DNA of 64,000 bases from Aphanocapsa sp. GSE-SYN-MK-11-07L (GCA_019359715.1 JAHHGS010000139.1:146838-210837); one strand, 5' to 3'. Positions 45,308 to 56,312 are shown, numbered from the stretch's first letter. Made by a program: numbers and translations. The notes: generated from the sequence alone by a model not told the origin.

Positions 45308-46984
45308 CTAATCGTGCAGACAATAAATGGTTTGGGTTGTCAGTTGCGCCATTAGGTCAGAAGGTTTTTGGCTGAGCGCAAACGTCTGCCGGTCAAGCTG
45401 AATTTGCAGCGTTTTTAGCGGGTCAAAGCCAGGGGAAACCAAAAATTCCAGTCGGGCTAGCTGTGGCCAAGTCACAAGCTGATCGAGAATATTGGCGATC
45501 GCCCCTAAATAAGGATGTCCGGGCTGGCGATACCAGTTGGAGGCAGCCACATTGGGCTGATCGAGTCCCAAGTGAAAGATCAAGGCTGGGGTAGCGAACA
45601 GGGCCGTCGCAACCGGGCGGGTTTCCTCTTGCAGCAGTAAGTTATGAGTAATTGCCAAGTGGCGCAGTTTCTCTAGCCGCTCGTAGCGAACAGTCACCGA
45701 TTGCGGCTGGTCGCGCCACTGAATGGCCACCGTCAGCAGATAGGTTTGCAGCAGCAGGTGGCCCAGCTTTTCAGCCTTGGTTGCCAAATAGGTAGAGTTG
45801 TGGAAGGTGGCTTCAATCAGCAGCGGGACGCGATCGACCACTTCTAAGCCATAGCCCTTCAAGCCGGCAATCTTGCGCGGGTTGTTGGTAATCAAGCGAA
45901 TTTTGCTTACGCCCAAGTCGTTGAGAATCTGCGCCCCGACACCGTAGTTGCGGAGGTCGGCCGGAAATCCCAGCCGCTCGTTGGCTTCAACAGTGTCTAG
46001 CCCCATATCTTGCAGCGAGTAAGCCTTCAGCTTGTTGACCAAGCCAATTCCGCGTCCTTCTTGGCGCAGATAGACAATCACGCCCTGACCCACGTTGTCA
46101 ATCATTTTGAGGGCAGCCTGGAGCTGCATTCGGCAGTCGCAGCGCAGTGAGCCGAGAGCATCCCCCGTCAAACACTCGGAATGCACCCGCACCATCACCG
46201 ACTGCTGCTTAAAGGTGCTAGGGTCGCCCTTGACGATCGCCACATGCTCGGACTGATCGAGGGTATTCCGATAAGCGTAAATCTGAAACTGGCCAAATTC
46301 GGTTGGCAGGTCAGCCACAGTTTCGCGGTGGACAAACCGCTCGTGTTGCAGCCGATAGCTAATTAAATCAGCAATGCTAATGATTTTGAGCTGGTGGCTG
46401 CGGGCATACTCCATTAATTGGGGCAACCGCGCCATCGAACCATCGGGGTTTTGAATTTCGCAGATTACCCCAGCCGGATACAGCCCAGCTAGCTTGGCTA
46501 AGTCGATCGCTGACTCGGTGTGACCGGCCCGTTTGAGCACGCCGCCCTCCCGCGCCCGCAGCGGAAAAATATGACCAGGACGGCGCAAATCCGCCGGCTT
46601 GGTCTCTGGATTAATCGTGATTTGGATTGTTCTGGCTCGGTCTTCGGCCGAAATGCCGGTGCTAACGCCTAAATGAGGCGCAGCATCAATGCTGACCGTA
46701 AACGCAGTCTGGTTGCTGTCGGTGTTGTTGGTCACCATCAGCGGCACGTCAAGCTGGTCGAGCCGATCGCCGGTCATCGACAAACAAATCAGGCCCCTGG
46801 CATAAACCGCCATAAAGTTGATCATGTCTGGGGTGGCAAACTGAGCAGCGCAGACTAAATCGCCTTCATTTTCGCGGCTTTCGTCATCGACAACGACGAT
46901 CGCCTGCCCAGCCTGCAAGGCGACTAGAGCGTCTTCAATTGGATCAAAGGTAAAGGTATCTTCCGAACGAGCAGCAGCGGCCAA
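45308..46984 (-). CDS. ribBA: Bifunctional DHBP synthase / GTP cyclohydrolase II with C-terminal extension
   Basis: The protein makes both early riboflavin precursors. Residues about 15-215 are RibB ([26 protein letters not shown]), and about 220-410 RibA ([20 protein letters not shown], zinc cysteines; [11 protein letters not shown]). About 145 further residues, of unknown function, follow, as in other cyanobacteria. The start TTG 46984 has no in-frame alternative before an upstream stop. The gene is single and divergent from argC. Confidence 0.93.
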   Translation of the reverse strand: MAAAARSEDTFTFDPIEDALVALQAGQAIVVVDDESRENEGDLVCAAQFATPDMINFMAVYARGLICLSMTGDRLDQLDVPLMVTNNTDSNQTAFTVSIDAAPHLGVSTGISAEDRARTIQITINPETKPADLRRPGHIFPLRAREGGVLKRAGHTESAIDLAKLAGLYPAGVICEIQNPDGSMARLPQLMEYARSHQLKIISIADLISYRLQHERFVHRETVADLPTEFGQFQIYAYRNTLDQSEHVAIVKGDPSTFKQQSVMVRVHSECLTGDALGSLRCDCRMQLQAALKMIDNVGQGVIVYLRQEGRGIGLVNKLKAYSLQDMGLDTVEANERLGFPADLRNYGVGAQILNDLGVSKIRLITNNPRKIAGLKGYGLEVVDRVPLLIEATFHNSTYLATKAEKLGHLLLQTYLLTVAIQWRDQPQSVTVRYERLEKLRHLAITHNLLLQEETRPVATALFATPALIFHLGLDQPNVAASNWYRQPGHPYLGAIANILDQLVTWPQLARLEFLVSPGFDPLKTLQIQLDRQTFALSQKPSDLMAQLTTQTIYCLHD

Positions 46985-47162
46985 GGTAAGTTTCCGTAAA
47001 GTTTCTTAACAACATCCTGATCTGATTCTAGCGGGTTTGTTAGGCTGTTCCTCATTATTTGCGCGAGTTAATGCTGGCACCTAGGTCAGAGTCGGGATTT
47101 AATTCGGTTTACCAGGTAGACTTAACCAAACTAAACGCTCAAGACGGGCGGGGTATCACGAC

Positions 47163-48221
47163 ATGGGGCAGCAAGAAAAAATTCCGGTGGGGATTGTTGG
47201 CGCTTCCGGTTATGGAGGAGTGCAACTGGTCAGGTTGCTGCTCGACCATCCGCTGCTGGAGTTGGTCTATCTGGGCGGAGAAGGCAGTGCTGGTCGCCGC
47301 TATGCTGAACTCTATCCTCATTTCTACGGCAGTCTGGATTTAATCATTGAACCCGTTGATCTGGAAGTAATCGGCGATCGCTGCCAGGTCGTCTTTCTGG
47401 CCTTACCGAATGGCCTGGCCGCAGATATGGCGCCGACGTTGATTCACAAGGGCTGCAAAGTCTTGGATTTATCGGCGGACTATCGGTTTGAAGACCTCCA
47501 AACCTACCAACTTTGGTACGGCAAAACCCGCGAAGATCGGGAATTAGCCGCCACCGCCGTCTACGGGCTACCGGAAATCTACCGCGATCGAATTGCTCAA
47601 TCTCAACTGGTGGGCTGTGCGGGCTGTTACCCGACTGCTAGCCTATTAGCCCTTTCCCCCTTGCTCAAGCAGGGCTTAATTGTGCCTGAAACGGCAATTA
47701 TTGACGCTAAATCTGGCACCTCTGGCGGTGGACGGCAAGGCAAAATCAACTTACTGCTGGCGGAAGCCGATGGTTCCTTGGGCGCTTACAACGTCGGTCG
47801 CCACCGCCACACGCCAGAAATTGAGCAGGTTTGCAGCGACCTAGCCGGGCATGAAGTGCTGATTCAATTCACGCCCCATTTGATTCCAATGCCGAGGGGA
47901 ATTTTGGCCACGGTCTACGCCACCATGCGCGATCCGGGGCTGGTGCGCGATGACCTGCTGACGATTTATAAAGCCTTTTATCGGTCTTGTCCTTGGGTGA
48001 GAATCTTACCCAGCGGTGTGTATCCGCAAACCAAATGGGCCTGTGGCACCAACCTCTGCTACATCGGGATTGAGGTGGATGAGCGGACGGGGCGAGTGAT
48101 CGTAATTTCGGCGATCGACAATCTCCTGAAGGGGCAATCGGGGCAGGCAGTCCAATGCCTAAATATTATGATGGGCTGGTCAGAAACCTTGGGATTGCCT
48201 GAACTAGCCTTCTATCCATAG
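47163..48221 (+). CDS. argC: N-acetyl-gamma-glutamyl-phosphate reductase
   Basis: ArgC makes N-acetylglutamate semialdehyde in arginine synthesis. The 352-residue protein has the NADP motif [18 protein letters not shown], the catalytic Cys in [15 protein letters not shown], and the C-terminal [14 protein letters not shown]. The ATG at 47163 fits family length. It is a single gene. Confidence 0.95.
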   Translation: MGQQEKIPVGIVGASGYGGVQLVRLLLDHPLLELVYLGGEGSAGRRYAELYPHFYGSLDLIIEPVDLEVIGDRCQVVFLALPNGLAADMAPTLIHKGCKVLDLSADYRFEDLQTYQLWYGKTREDRELAATAVYGLPEIYRDRIAQSQLVGCAGCYPTASLLALSPLLKQGLIVPETAIIDAKSGTSGGGRQGKINLLLAEADGSLGAYNVGRHRHTPEIEQVCSDLAGHEVLIQFTPHLIPMPRGILATVYATMRDPGLVRDDLLTIYKAFYRSCPWVRILPSGVYPQTKWACGTNLCYIGIEVDERTGRVIVISAIDNLLKGQSGQAVQCLNIMMGWSETLGLPELAFYP

Positions 48222-48333
48222 CTCAAAATATTGTGGTGACATACAGAACTCCCAAACGAGGCGGATCAGAACGGCTGTAGATTTTTAAGACTGAAACCTG
48301 TTCGGAAGGCTTAGGGTTTGCTAGTTTGTAAGC

Positions 48334-49791
48334 ATGTTGCTGACTGCCCAACTGCTGCTCAATTATCAACGGTGTGCTCGGCGGGCTTTTCTGGATGCCT
48401 ATGGAGACCCTAGCCAGAAAGTACCCCCCAGCGATTTTCTGCTGAAATTAGGTCAGGATGCGCTGGAACATCAGCGGTTGGTTTTAGCCAATTACACCTG
48501 GGTGCGTCCGGTTTACCCCAAAGGCGATTGGCCAGCCGGAGCGCAAGCCACCCTAGAACTCATGCAGCAGGGAGTAGAGCAAATTCATCAAGGCGTTTTG
48601 CTCACAACCGACGAATCAGGACTTGTCCTTGTTAGTAGCCCAGACTTGCTTGTTAAGCAGCCTGGGCTATCGATTTTTGGGGACTGGCTCTACACCCCGA
48701 TCGACATCAAGTTAAGCAAGCGTCCCAAGCTGGAATATCAAATTATTCTGACGTTTCATGTTTATTTGTTGGCAACCATGCAGGGAGCTTGGCCAGAAAC
48801 AGCCTGGCTCTGTATTCGCGATAAGGGGCAACTGGCGATCGACCTTTGGCAAACCCTGCCCCAAATGCAGGCTCTCCTGGCGGAACTAATCTTGATTCTG
48901 AACCAGCAGCAAGAGCCGGAAATCTTTATTGCCCGCAATAGCTGTAACCTCTGCACCTGGTTTGATCACTGCTACGGGATTGCTCAGGCTGAACAGCATC
49001 TGTCATTGCTGCCAGGGGTGACGACTAGCCGCTACGCAATCTTGCAGCAGCAAAATTTAACCACTTTAGAAGCGCTGGCCCAGGCTGAACCAACCCAGCT
49101 AGCCGTTTTGCCAGGATTTGGCTCAGAAATTGCCAATAAGCTGGTGCGGCAAGCCCAGGCGGTGATGCACAATCAACCCTTGCCCCATCCTCACTTGGCC
49201 TCATTCGCGACCAATTTTCCTTTACCAACATCTCCAATCGAGCTTTACTTTGATATTGAAGCCGAGCCAGGCTTGAACTTAGCCTTCCTGCATGGGGTAT
49301 TGGTGGTCGATCGCCAGCAGCAGACTGACCGTTTTCATCCCCTATTGGCTGAGCGCCCAGAAGACGAAGCGATCGCCTGGCAGCAATTTTTAGACTTGGT
49401 GCATACCTATCCAACTGCCCCGATTTTTCATTTCTGTGCCTACGAAACTCAAACCATTGAGCGGTTGGCGCAGCTATATCATACGCCGCCCCATGTCGTA
49501 AAACCGCTGCTGGCGAGATGTGTAGACCTGCACAAGTGGGTGACGCATGGGGTAATTTTGCCGATTGAAAACTATACTTTGAAGCTAATTGCCCGCTGGA
49601 TGGGCTTTGAGTGGCGAGATACGGAAGCAAATGGTGCGCAGGCAATTTGCTGGTACAGTGAATGGCTAAAAACCGGTGATCGCCAGCTTCTAGAATCGAT
49701 CATTCTCTACAACGAAGACGACTGTCGGGCAACCTGGCAAGTCAAAGATTGGCTATCGGTTTTCTTGCAGTCTCAGCAGATTACCTCTTAA
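48334..49791 (+). CDS. TM0106-family RecB-like nuclease
   Basis: This 485-residue protein combines an N-terminal PD-(D/E)XK-like half (LLLNYQRCARRAFLDAYGD; DIKLSKRPKLEYQI), a cysteine cluster CNLCTWFDHC, a helix-hairpin-helix-like segment (LAVLPGFGSEIANKL), and a C-terminal RNase H-like/YprB domain (LYFDIEAEPG, HFCAYETQTIERL, YNEDDCRATWQV). This matches the TM0106 family of predicted nucleases. The role is unknown; DNA/RNA processing or defence are both possible. Confidence 0.85.
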   Translation: MLLTAQLLLNYQRCARRAFLDAYGDPSQKVPPSDFLLKLGQDALEHQRLVLANYTWVRPVYPKGDWPAGAQATLELMQQGVEQIHQGVLLTTDESGLVLVSSPDLLVKQPGLSIFGDWLYTPIDIKLSKRPKLEYQIILTFHVYLLATMQGAWPETAWLCIRDKGQLAIDLWQTLPQMQALLAELILILNQQQEPEIFIARNSCNLCTWFDHCYGIAQAEQHLSLLPGVTTSRYAILQQQNLTTLEALAQAEPTQLAVLPGFGSEIANKLVRQAQAVMHNQPLPHPHLASFATNFPLPTSPIELYFDIEAEPGLNLAFLHGVLVVDRQQQTDRFHPLLAERPEDEAIAWQQFLDLVHTYPTAPIFHFCAYETQTIERLAQLYHTPPHVVKPLLARCVDLHKWVTHGVILPIENYTLKLIARWMGFEWRDTEANGAQAICWYSEWLKTGDRQLLESIILYNEDDCRATWQVKDWLSVFLQSQQITS

Positions 49792-49854
49792 ATTCTGTCC
49801 GCGATGTGCAAGTAAATATTTCTACATAGAAAACTCACCATCGGTAGCCAGAAC

Positions 49855-50904
49855 TTATCGGAGTCCGTACCAAGCCCCTCGCCCTCCTCCGTGCAGTTCT
49901 ATCAAACCCTTTGTGAGCAGATGCTTGAAATGCGGCTTCAGCGTGTTGCGGTTAGCACCCGTTATTGCCACTGCCTCGCCAATGGTGATGCGGCCGCGAT
50001 TTTTGAGGGCGTCCAGAATCTGAATCGATAGATCAGGCAGAGTCATCAGGAGCATCTTTTCTCGTTCAACCTTTCCTCGCAGAATTTCCATCTGACGGTA
50101 TAGCATCTTTAAAAAGAAAAGTAACCAGGGAAGCCAGTCAGGCGTTTCAGTCCGGATAGTGCCTTGGGTGCGGCGTAATGCGAGGTAATAGCTCTCCTTA
50201 CTCTGTTCGATCACACTTTCAAGGGAACTGTAGGGGACATAGGCATACCCTGCCTGAAGCAAAAGCAGCGTTGTCAGGACGCGGCTCAGGCGACCGTTGC
50301 CATCTTGGAAGGGGTGAATTTCTAAAAACACCACCACGAAAATTCCGATCGCGATCAGCGGATGTAGAGATCGCTGCTGCATTGTTTCCTTCAGCCACTT
50401 GACCAACTCTGCCATCAGTCTGGGGGTTGCAAACGGTGTTGCTGTTTCAAAGACAATCCCAACCTGCTGACCCTCCGCATCAAAGGCAGCAACACTGTTA
50501 GAAGTAGTCTTATATCTCCCCCGATGCCATTCATCTTTATCGCTGTATCGGAGTAAATTGCGATGAAGTTGCTGGATGTAATTTTCTGTCATCGGTATTT
50601 CGTCCCAAGCAGAAAAAACAGTTTCCATTACCTCTGCGTAACCAGCGACTTCCTGTTCGTCCCGTGAGGCAAAAGTCTTGATTTCTAGGTTTCTGAGCAA
50701 GCGCTCCACGTCACGATCTGAAAGGCGACTCCCCTCAATCCGAGTGGATGACCCAATGCTCTCAATGGTTGCGACGCGACGGAGAGCGGACAATCGTTCA
50801 GGAGCAAGGGTTCCCAAGGCTCGCCATGCTCCCTTAAATTCATCGATCTCGCCCACAAGTGCAAGCAGTTCTGGCGTGATTTGAAGCGACGATGTAATCA
50901 GCAT
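49855..50904 (-). CDS. Fic-domain AMP-transferase with self-inhibitory helix and winged HTH
   Basis: The Fic motif HPFQDGNGRLSR (residues 197-208) is intact. An N-terminal (S/T)xxxE(G/N) inhibitory helix, SSTRIEG at 52-58, marks a class II self-inhibited Fic protein. The C-terminal about 75 residues form a winged helix-turn-helix (ILDALKNRGRITIGEAVAIT), common in Fic regulators. It probably AMPylates itself or another protein; no antitoxin gene is needed. It stands alone. Confidence 0.92.
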   Translation of the reverse strand: MLITSSLQITPELLALVGEIDEFKGAWRALGTLAPERLSALRRVATIESIGSSTRIEGSRLSDRDVERLLRNLEIKTFASRDEQEVAGYAEVMETVFSAWDEIPMTENYIQQLHRNLLRYSDKDEWHRGRYKTTSNSVAAFDAEGQQVGIVFETATPFATPRLMAELVKWLKETMQQRSLHPLIAIGIFVVVFLEIHPFQDGNGRLSRVLTTLLLLQAGYAYVPYSSLESVIEQSKESYYLALRRTQGTIRTETPDWLPWLLFFLKMLYRQMEILRGKVEREKMLLMTLPDLSIQILDALKNRGRITIGEAVAITGANRNTLKPHFKHLLTKGLIELHGGGRGAWYGLR

Positions 50905-51175
50905 TAACTATTTTTACACCCATTTACACCCATTAATCAAGCCAGCAAATCACCCGTTTGTACCCAATTCAGTTGCTCAATGGCGGTAGGGGCGTTGAGG
51001 GGTTTGTTATTTTTTTGAACCTTGTTGAGAATTAGCAGAGTTATCCTTGCTGAATTCCAAACCGCAAGCGGTATGGTACTCAAAAAGCCCTAGTTGGCTA
51101 TCCGTTTGAGTCCTGCTTCAGGGATACTGAATAGGCAAGCAGATTGGCGTCAGCCGTGGCGATTGAGAACAAAGC

Positions 51176-52039
51176 ATGAGCACAATTTGGGAACTTGATT
51201 TTTATTCGCGCCCACTACTGGATGAAAATCAAAAAAAGATTTGGGAATTACTAATTTGCGATCCTCAGCGCCGGTTTGAGTTTGTCAAGTTTTGTTCTGG
51301 AGCTGAAGCCAATGCCCGCTGGTTGCAGACTGCCCTCGAAGCAGCGCTGCCGCTGTGGCGAGAGTCAGCCGGCTTAACCGCCGAAGCAATGCCGGAAAAA
51401 ATTCGCTTCTTTCGGCGACAGATGAGCAGCATTATTACCCGCGCCTGTGCCGAAGCAGCCATTCCCAGCCAGCCGAGTCGGCGCACGTTTACGCTTTACG
51501 AATGGCTGCGAGAACGAGCCGATCAGGTTTATCCTGACCATCCTGGTTTTCAGCCCCTAATGGCTGCGGTTCCTCAGCTAGAGCAGCAGGCAGCCCAACC
51601 GCTGCCAGAAGCGCTGGTCGGTGAGGGTTGGACGTTTGCCAGCCTAGAGGCGATCGCCTTTGAAGAGGCCAAGGAGTGGCAAATGTCGTTTGGAGAAGTT
51701 TCTTCGGTCGTCGAGCGGGGATTTGACCCCAAAGCCAAAATTCCGGGGCTGATTATTTTTTCATCTAGATCTATGCCTTTGGCAGGCTGGATGTCGGGTC
51801 TAGAGCTGGCTTTTTTGAAACTAGAACTAGGGCAAGTGCCCCAATTGGTTTTAGAAACCGGAGCCAGCGATCGCTGGATTTTGGCTCGCTTGCGAACGCC
51901 TCAACTAGTCTCTGAAGCTGAATCGTTTGAAACGGCCAAGCAGCAATCGCGGCAGGTGCATTTTTTGGCGGTGCAATCTGATCCCCAATCCGAAACATTT
52001 GCTGGATTTTGGCTATTGCAGGAGGCCGAACTGCCGTAA
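51176..52039 (+). CDS. Tab2/Atab2-family RNA-binding protein (DUF1092)
   Basis: This 287-residue protein starts TIWELDFYSRPLLDENQKKIWELL, the hallmark of the Tab2 family. In Chlamydomonas and Arabidopsis these act in translation of photosystem I/II mRNAs; cyanobacterial members are presumed RNA-binding. Another conserved part is WILARLRTP near the C-terminus. Its stop is 42 bases upstream of the TldD/PmbA start. Confidence 0.9.
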   Translation: MSTIWELDFYSRPLLDENQKKIWELLICDPQRRFEFVKFCSGAEANARWLQTALEAALPLWRESAGLTAEAMPEKIRFFRRQMSSIITRACAEAAIPSQPSRRTFTLYEWLRERADQVYPDHPGFQPLMAAVPQLEQQAAQPLPEALVGEGWTFASLEAIAFEEAKEWQMSFGEVSSVVERGFDPKAKIPGLIIFSSRSMPLAGWMSGLELAFLKLELGQVPQLVLETGASDRWILARLRTPQLVSEAESFETAKQQSRQVHFLAVQSDPQSETFAGFWLLQEAELP

Positions 52040-52080
52040 GTTGGTCTAGTGGGCCCATCTTGCTTTACTTCTGTCCGGTT

Positions 52081-53385
52081 ATGGAGATTGACTACCAGCA
52101 ACAAGAGTCTTTGGCAGAGCAACTGCTAGAGCAGTCGGCTAAGGCTGGAGCCAGTGCCGCCGAGGTGTTTCAATCTTGGTCTTACGCGCGGCCGGTTTTT
52201 TTTGAAGCAAATCGGCTCAAGCAGCTTGAAAGTAGCCAAACCGAAGGCACGGCGCTGCGCCTCTGGTTGGCGGGGCGGCCGGGGATGGCGGTTGCCCACG
52301 GTCGCATTGACCCCCAGGAGCTAGTCAGCCGGGCGATCGCCCTCAGTCAGCTTAATTCGATCGAAGCAATTGATCTGGCAGCCAATCAGCAAAAAAACTA
52401 TCCTGACCTCGGTCAAACAGTATCGGTTGAGCAACTGGTGGACTGGGGTGGGCAGGCGATCGCGCATGTTCGGCGGGCTTATCCAGAGGTGCTGTGCATT
52501 GGCGAATGGGACTGTGAAATTGAAACTACTCATTTGATCAATTCCCAGGGCTTACGCTGTCGCCACACGGACACCACCTTGAGCTGTGGGTTGTCGGCAG
52601 AATGGGTGCGCGGCGACGACTTCCTCAGCGTCACGGATGGGCAAATTCAACGCAATACGCTGAATCCGCTTTATATTGCTGACCAAATCATTCAACGGCT
52701 GGATTGGTGCGATCGCAATGCGCTGCCCCCACCGGGGCGAGTGCCGATTCTGTTTACCAGCAAAGCTGCCGACCTCCTCTGGGGAACCATGCAAGCCGCC
52801 CTCAACGGCAAGCGGGTGCTAGAGGGAGCCTCTCCTTGGAGCGATCGCTTGGGGCAGCAAGTCACCTCGCGCGGCCTCACCCTTTACCAAAACCCAACGG
52901 TTGGCCCTTACAGTTGCCCGTTTGATGATGAAGGCACCCCCACCCAGCCCCTGTCTTTTTTGCGGGATGGCACCTTGCAGTTGTTTTATACAGATCGGGC
53001 AACCGGTAAACTGCTGGGAGGCACAACAACGGGCAATGGCTTCCGGCCGGGGCTGGGCAGCTATCCAACGCCGGGCTTGTTTAATTTGCTGGTGCAACCG
53101 GGCGAGCGATCGCTGCTGGAGCTAATTGCCGGTCTAGAGGATGGGCTAGTGGTTGATCAGATGCTCGGGGGCAGCGGCGGTATCTCCGGTGATTTCTCAA
53201 TTAATGTCGATTTGGGCTATCGGATCCAGAAGGGAGAAATTATTGGTCGGGTCAAAGACACAATGGTGGCCGGCAACGTCTACACGGCCCTTAAAAATCT
53301 AGTTGCTTTAGGCTCCGACGCCGACTGGAATGGCTCGTATTTCACTCCCTCTTTAATTGTGGAAGGATTATCAGTCACCAGTTAG
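52081..53385 (+). CDS. TldD/PmbA-family metalloprotease subunit
   Basis: The protein of about 434 residues starts MEIDYQQQESLAEQLLEQ; the longer frame to 52009 overlaps the Tab2 gene. Family segments: GLRCRHTDTTLSCGLSAEW, PVLFTSKAADLLWG-like region and DQMLGGSGGISGDFSINVDLGY. It lacks an obvious HExxxH, so it fits the PmbA (TldE) half. In E. coli TldD/TldE process peptides such as microcin and CcdA. No tldD partner is adjacent. Confidence 0.88.
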   Translation: MEIDYQQQESLAEQLLEQSAKAGASAAEVFQSWSYARPVFFEANRLKQLESSQTEGTALRLWLAGRPGMAVAHGRIDPQELVSRAIALSQLNSIEAIDLAANQQKNYPDLGQTVSVEQLVDWGGQAIAHVRRAYPEVLCIGEWDCEIETTHLINSQGLRCRHTDTTLSCGLSAEWVRGDDFLSVTDGQIQRNTLNPLYIADQIIQRLDWCDRNALPPPGRVPILFTSKAADLLWGTMQAALNGKRVLEGASPWSDRLGQQVTSRGLTLYQNPTVGPYSCPFDDEGTPTQPLSFLRDGTLQLFYTDRATGKLLGGTTTGNGFRPGLGSYPTPGLFNLLVQPGERSLLELIAGLEDGLVVDQMLGGSGGISGDFSINVDLGYRIQKGEIIGRVKDTMVAGNVYTALKNLVALGSDADWNGSYFTPSLIVEGLSVTS

Positions 53386-53469
53386 CGGTTGAATCCGTCA
53401 GAATCACTTGCCGTTGCAGATGCTACACAAGTTGAAGATTACAAACAAAATGCGAGGTTCCAAGCCCAG

Positions 53470-54048
53470 ATGCCAATCCTAGTTGTGGCGACCCAAAACC
53501 CCGGCAAAGTCAAAGAAATGCAGGCTTATTTGCAGGGATTAGATTGGGAACTAGTCTTAATGCCGGCTGAGCTAGAGATTGCTGAAACCGGAGAGACTTT
53601 TCTGGCTAATGCTTGCCTGAAAGCCTCGCAGGCGGCCATGGCTACCGGTGAATGGGCGATCGCCGATGATTCTGGCTTAGAAGTGGTTGCTCTGGATGGG
53701 GGGCCAGGAATTTTTTCGGCCCGCTACGGTAAAACTGACTCAGAGCGAATTCAGCGTCTCCTGGACGAACTTGGCGATGAACTCAACCGAGAAGCTCAGT
53801 TTGTCTGCGCGATCGCCGTTGCCCGCCCGGATGGGGCGATCGCGCTCCAAACCGAGGGCGTTTGCGCGGGAGAAATTCTCAAGGCTCCCCGTGGACAGGG
53901 GGGATTTGGCTATGACCCAATTTTTTATCTGCCCAACCAGGGGCTAAGCTTCGCCGAAATGTCCCCCGATCTCAAACATCAAATTAGTCATCGCGGAGTT
54001 GCCTTTCAGGCCTTGTTGCCTCAATTGTTACGGTTGCAACTCGACTAA
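53470..54048 (+). CDS. rdgB: RdgB/HAM1-family XTP/dITP pyrophosphatase
   Basis: It hydrolyses non-canonical purine triphosphates to prevent mutagenesis. Motifs: VVATQNPGKVKEMQ, WAIADDSGLEVVALDGGPG, SARYG, GGFGYDPIFYLP and the C-terminal ISHRG. I chose ATG 53470 as the family start; the frame is open from TTG 53389. About 192 residues is standard. It follows the TldD/PmbA gene closely. Confidence 0.94.
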   Translation: MPILVVATQNPGKVKEMQAYLQGLDWELVLMPAELEIAETGETFLANACLKASQAAMATGEWAIADDSGLEVVALDGGPGIFSARYGKTDSERIQRLLDELGDELNREAQFVCAIAVARPDGAIALQTEGVCAGEILKAPRGQGGFGYDPIFYLPNQGLSFAEMSPDLKHQISHRGVAFQALLPQLLRLQLD

Positions 54049-54198
54049 ATTGACTTAAATTTATGCATGATTAGCGGCTGTCATCCTTAATTAACACTTA
54101 ACGAATAAAGAGTTAAGCTATCCTCTAGCCAAGGTGGCGACTACCAGTAAGATAGAAGCAATCTACCGCAAGTAATTCTCGAACAACTGACCCGTTTT

Positions 54199-54597
54199 AT
54201 GCAAGTGTATGTGCTCCTGTACAATGCCCGCACTGAAAACGAGGGCATTCACTCGATCCAAATTGGCGATCGCAACATCATTTTAATGTTTGAATCAGAA
54301 GACGATGCCACTCGCTACGCCCTGCTTCTAGAAGCTCAAGACTTTATGAGTCCAACTGTCGAACTGATGGATGCTGAGGAGATCGAAGACTTTTGCCAAA
54401 CCTCTGGCTATAGCTGCCAGCCTGTCCCGCAAGGGTTTATCCCCAGCAGCGATGAAGAACGCTTGCTGCTGGCTCCACCAGAAACCAATCGCTTAGACCC
54501 GGATTGGCGACCCGAAGATGAGGCAGCCGAGCCTTCCGAAACCCTGCCCGACAGCGAATTAGAACAAATGCGCCGTCGGCTGGAAGATCTACTTTGA
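54199..54597 (+). CDS. DUF3110-type protein
   Basis: This 132-residue acidic protein starts MQVYVLLYNARTENEGIHSI and includes ILMFESEDDATRYALLLEAQ, the core of cyanobacterial/plant DUF3110. The C-terminal 50 residues are acidic and probably disordered. The function is not established. It is single-gene. Confidence 0.85.
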   Translation: MQVYVLLYNARTENEGIHSIQIGDRNIILMFESEDDATRYALLLEAQDFMSPTVELMDAEEIEDFCQTSGYSCQPVPQGFIPSSDEERLLLAPPETNRLDPDWRPEDEAAEPSETLPDSELEQMRRRLEDLL

Positions 54598-54764
54598 ACC
54601 CGGTTGTCGGCTAGCTTTGGCTGCATAGGTTAGATTGGTTGAGTCCGCACCGCGGCTGAATCAACGCCCCCTGAGCGATTAGAAACTCCTCCTTTGGCCG
54701 TTGGCACTAACTAAGCGATAACCTAGATGGCATAAGGGCAAAGTGTGTAGCCCGCAGGGAGTGA

Positions 54765-56312
54765 ATGGCTGGCTATATTCTAATTTTGGCGATTATTATT
54801 CTGGGTGGAGCGATCGCCACAGTTGGAGATCGAATTGGATCGCGGGTCGGTAAAGCTCGACTTAGCTTGTTCAAACTGCGCCCTCGCACCACGGCAGTTT
54901 TAGTCACAATTTTGACCGGGAGCATTATTTCTGGCTCCACCCTTGGTATTTTGTTCGCGACCAATAAACAACTGCGTGATGCCGTGTTTCGGATTGAATC
55001 AATCCAGCGCCAGCGTCAGCAGGCAGAAGTTGACCTAGCTGATGCCCTCAAGCAAAAAGAAGAGATTCAAAAGGCGCTGGGTTCGGCTAAAACCGAGCTT
55101 TCGGATGCCCGGACTAACCTGAAGCAAGTTAACCAGTCTTTAGCCAAGTCGATCGCTCGTCAGCGCCAGACGCAAGCTCAACTGAGCCAACTCCAGGCTC
55201 GGTTTTTAAAGGCGCAAACTGAACTGAGGCAGTTTTCTGAGCAGGGGCGGGTATTGCGGCGTGAAATCCTCCGGTTGGCAGCCGAGCAGCAGCAGCTACA
55301 GGCAGAACGACAGCGCTTAATCGTCCAGCGCGATCAAGTCCAAGGGCGGCTGAAGCAAGCAGAAGGGCAAAAAGAACAGCTAGAAGATTCCGTTCGCCAA
55401 GCCCAGACTCGTCTGCAACAGGTCGAAAATCAAAAACAAACATTAGAAGCGGAGATTGTCCAGTCGCAAACGCGACTCCAGCAGGCTGAAGCCGACCAAA
55501 CTCGCCTTCAAACCGCTGTAGCTCAAGTCAAAGCTCAATTTGAACAGGCCAACGACCAGCGCAGCCAGTTGCTAGCGCAGCAGGATCAACTGCAAAAAGA
55601 AGTCACAACCCTCGAAACCAATCGGAAGCGCCTCGAAGAAAACGTCAGAGTGCTTTTACTGGGAATTCGGCGGGGCAATATTACGATTCGTACCGGGCAA
55701 GTATTGGCAGTCGGCTCGATCCAAAAATTAAATGAAGAGACTGCGGTCAAAGCCGTGGAAGAGATTCTCCGCGAGGCTCGTCGGAATGCGATCGCGTTGA
55801 CGAAGCCTCAACAGGTTGCGCCCAGCCAGCGAGTTGTGCAAATTACCAACGACGATGTTGAGCAGCTAATTAAACAAATTAGCGATGGTAAACCTTACGT
55901 GATTCGGATTCTCTCTGCGGCTAATTACCTTGAAGGTGAGTCTTCGGTGCTGGTGGTGCCACAGGTTGCCCGCAATCAGGTGATTTTTAAGCGGGGTCAA
56001 ACGGTTGCTTCAGTGGTGCTAAATCCAACCGCAATGAAAAACGAAGACATTCTGAATCGGCTGGATAGTCTGTTTAAGGAGGCTAACCAACAAGCGATTC
56101 AAGCCGGGCTGCTCACCGATCCCGTCACGGGTGCGGTTGGGACATTTCAACGGATTGACTTAATCAAGTTTGTGCTGGATCTCAAGGCTTATCAGGGTGA
56201 AATTACGGTAGATGCCGTTGTCCCAGAAGCAGTCTATACGTCTGGCCCGCTCAGCATCGAGCTAGAGGCAATTCGCGATCGCCGGGTGATTCTCAGGAGT
56301 AATGAAAGCTAG
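54765..56312 (+). CDS. DUF3084-type membrane-anchored coiled-coil protein
   Basis: This 515-residue protein has two N-terminal hydrophobic segments (GYILILAIIILGGAIATVG and AVLVTILTGSIISGSTLGIL), a long Gln-rich coiled coil from about residue 75 to 300, and a conserved C-terminal domain (VRVLLLGIRRGNITIRTGQ). It matches DUF3084 as I recall it. The function is unknown; envelope or division roles are guesses. Its stop overlaps the next start by one base (TAGTG). Confidence 0.88.
   Translation: MAGYILILAIIILGGAIATVGDRIGSRVGKARLSLFKLRPRTTAVLVTILTGSIISGSTLGILFATNKQLRDAVFRIESIQRQRQQAEVDLADALKQKEEIQKALGSAKTELSDARTNLKQVNQSLAKSIARQRQTQAQLSQLQARFLKAQTELRQFSEQGRVLRREILRLAAEQQQLQAERQRLIVQRDQVQGRLKQAEGQKEQLEDSVRQAQTRLQQVENQKQTLEAEIVQSQTRLQQAEADQTRLQTAVAQVKAQFEQANDQRSQLLAQQDQLQKEVTTLETNRKRLEENVRVLLLGIRRGNITIRTGQVLAVGSIQKLNEETAVKAVEEILREARRNAIALTKPQQVAPSQRVVQITNDDVEQLIKQISDGKPYVIRILSAANYLEGESSVLVVPQVARNQVIFKRGQTVASVVLNPTAMKNEDILNRLDSLFKEANQQAIQAGLLTDPVTGAVGTFQRIDLIKFVLDLKAYQGEITVDAVVPEAVYTSGPLSIELEAIRDRRVILRSNES

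Noticed and set aside
49025..49645. 206-codon minus-strand frame
   Set aside because: Shadow of the TM0106-type nuclease gene; no motif or ribosome site.
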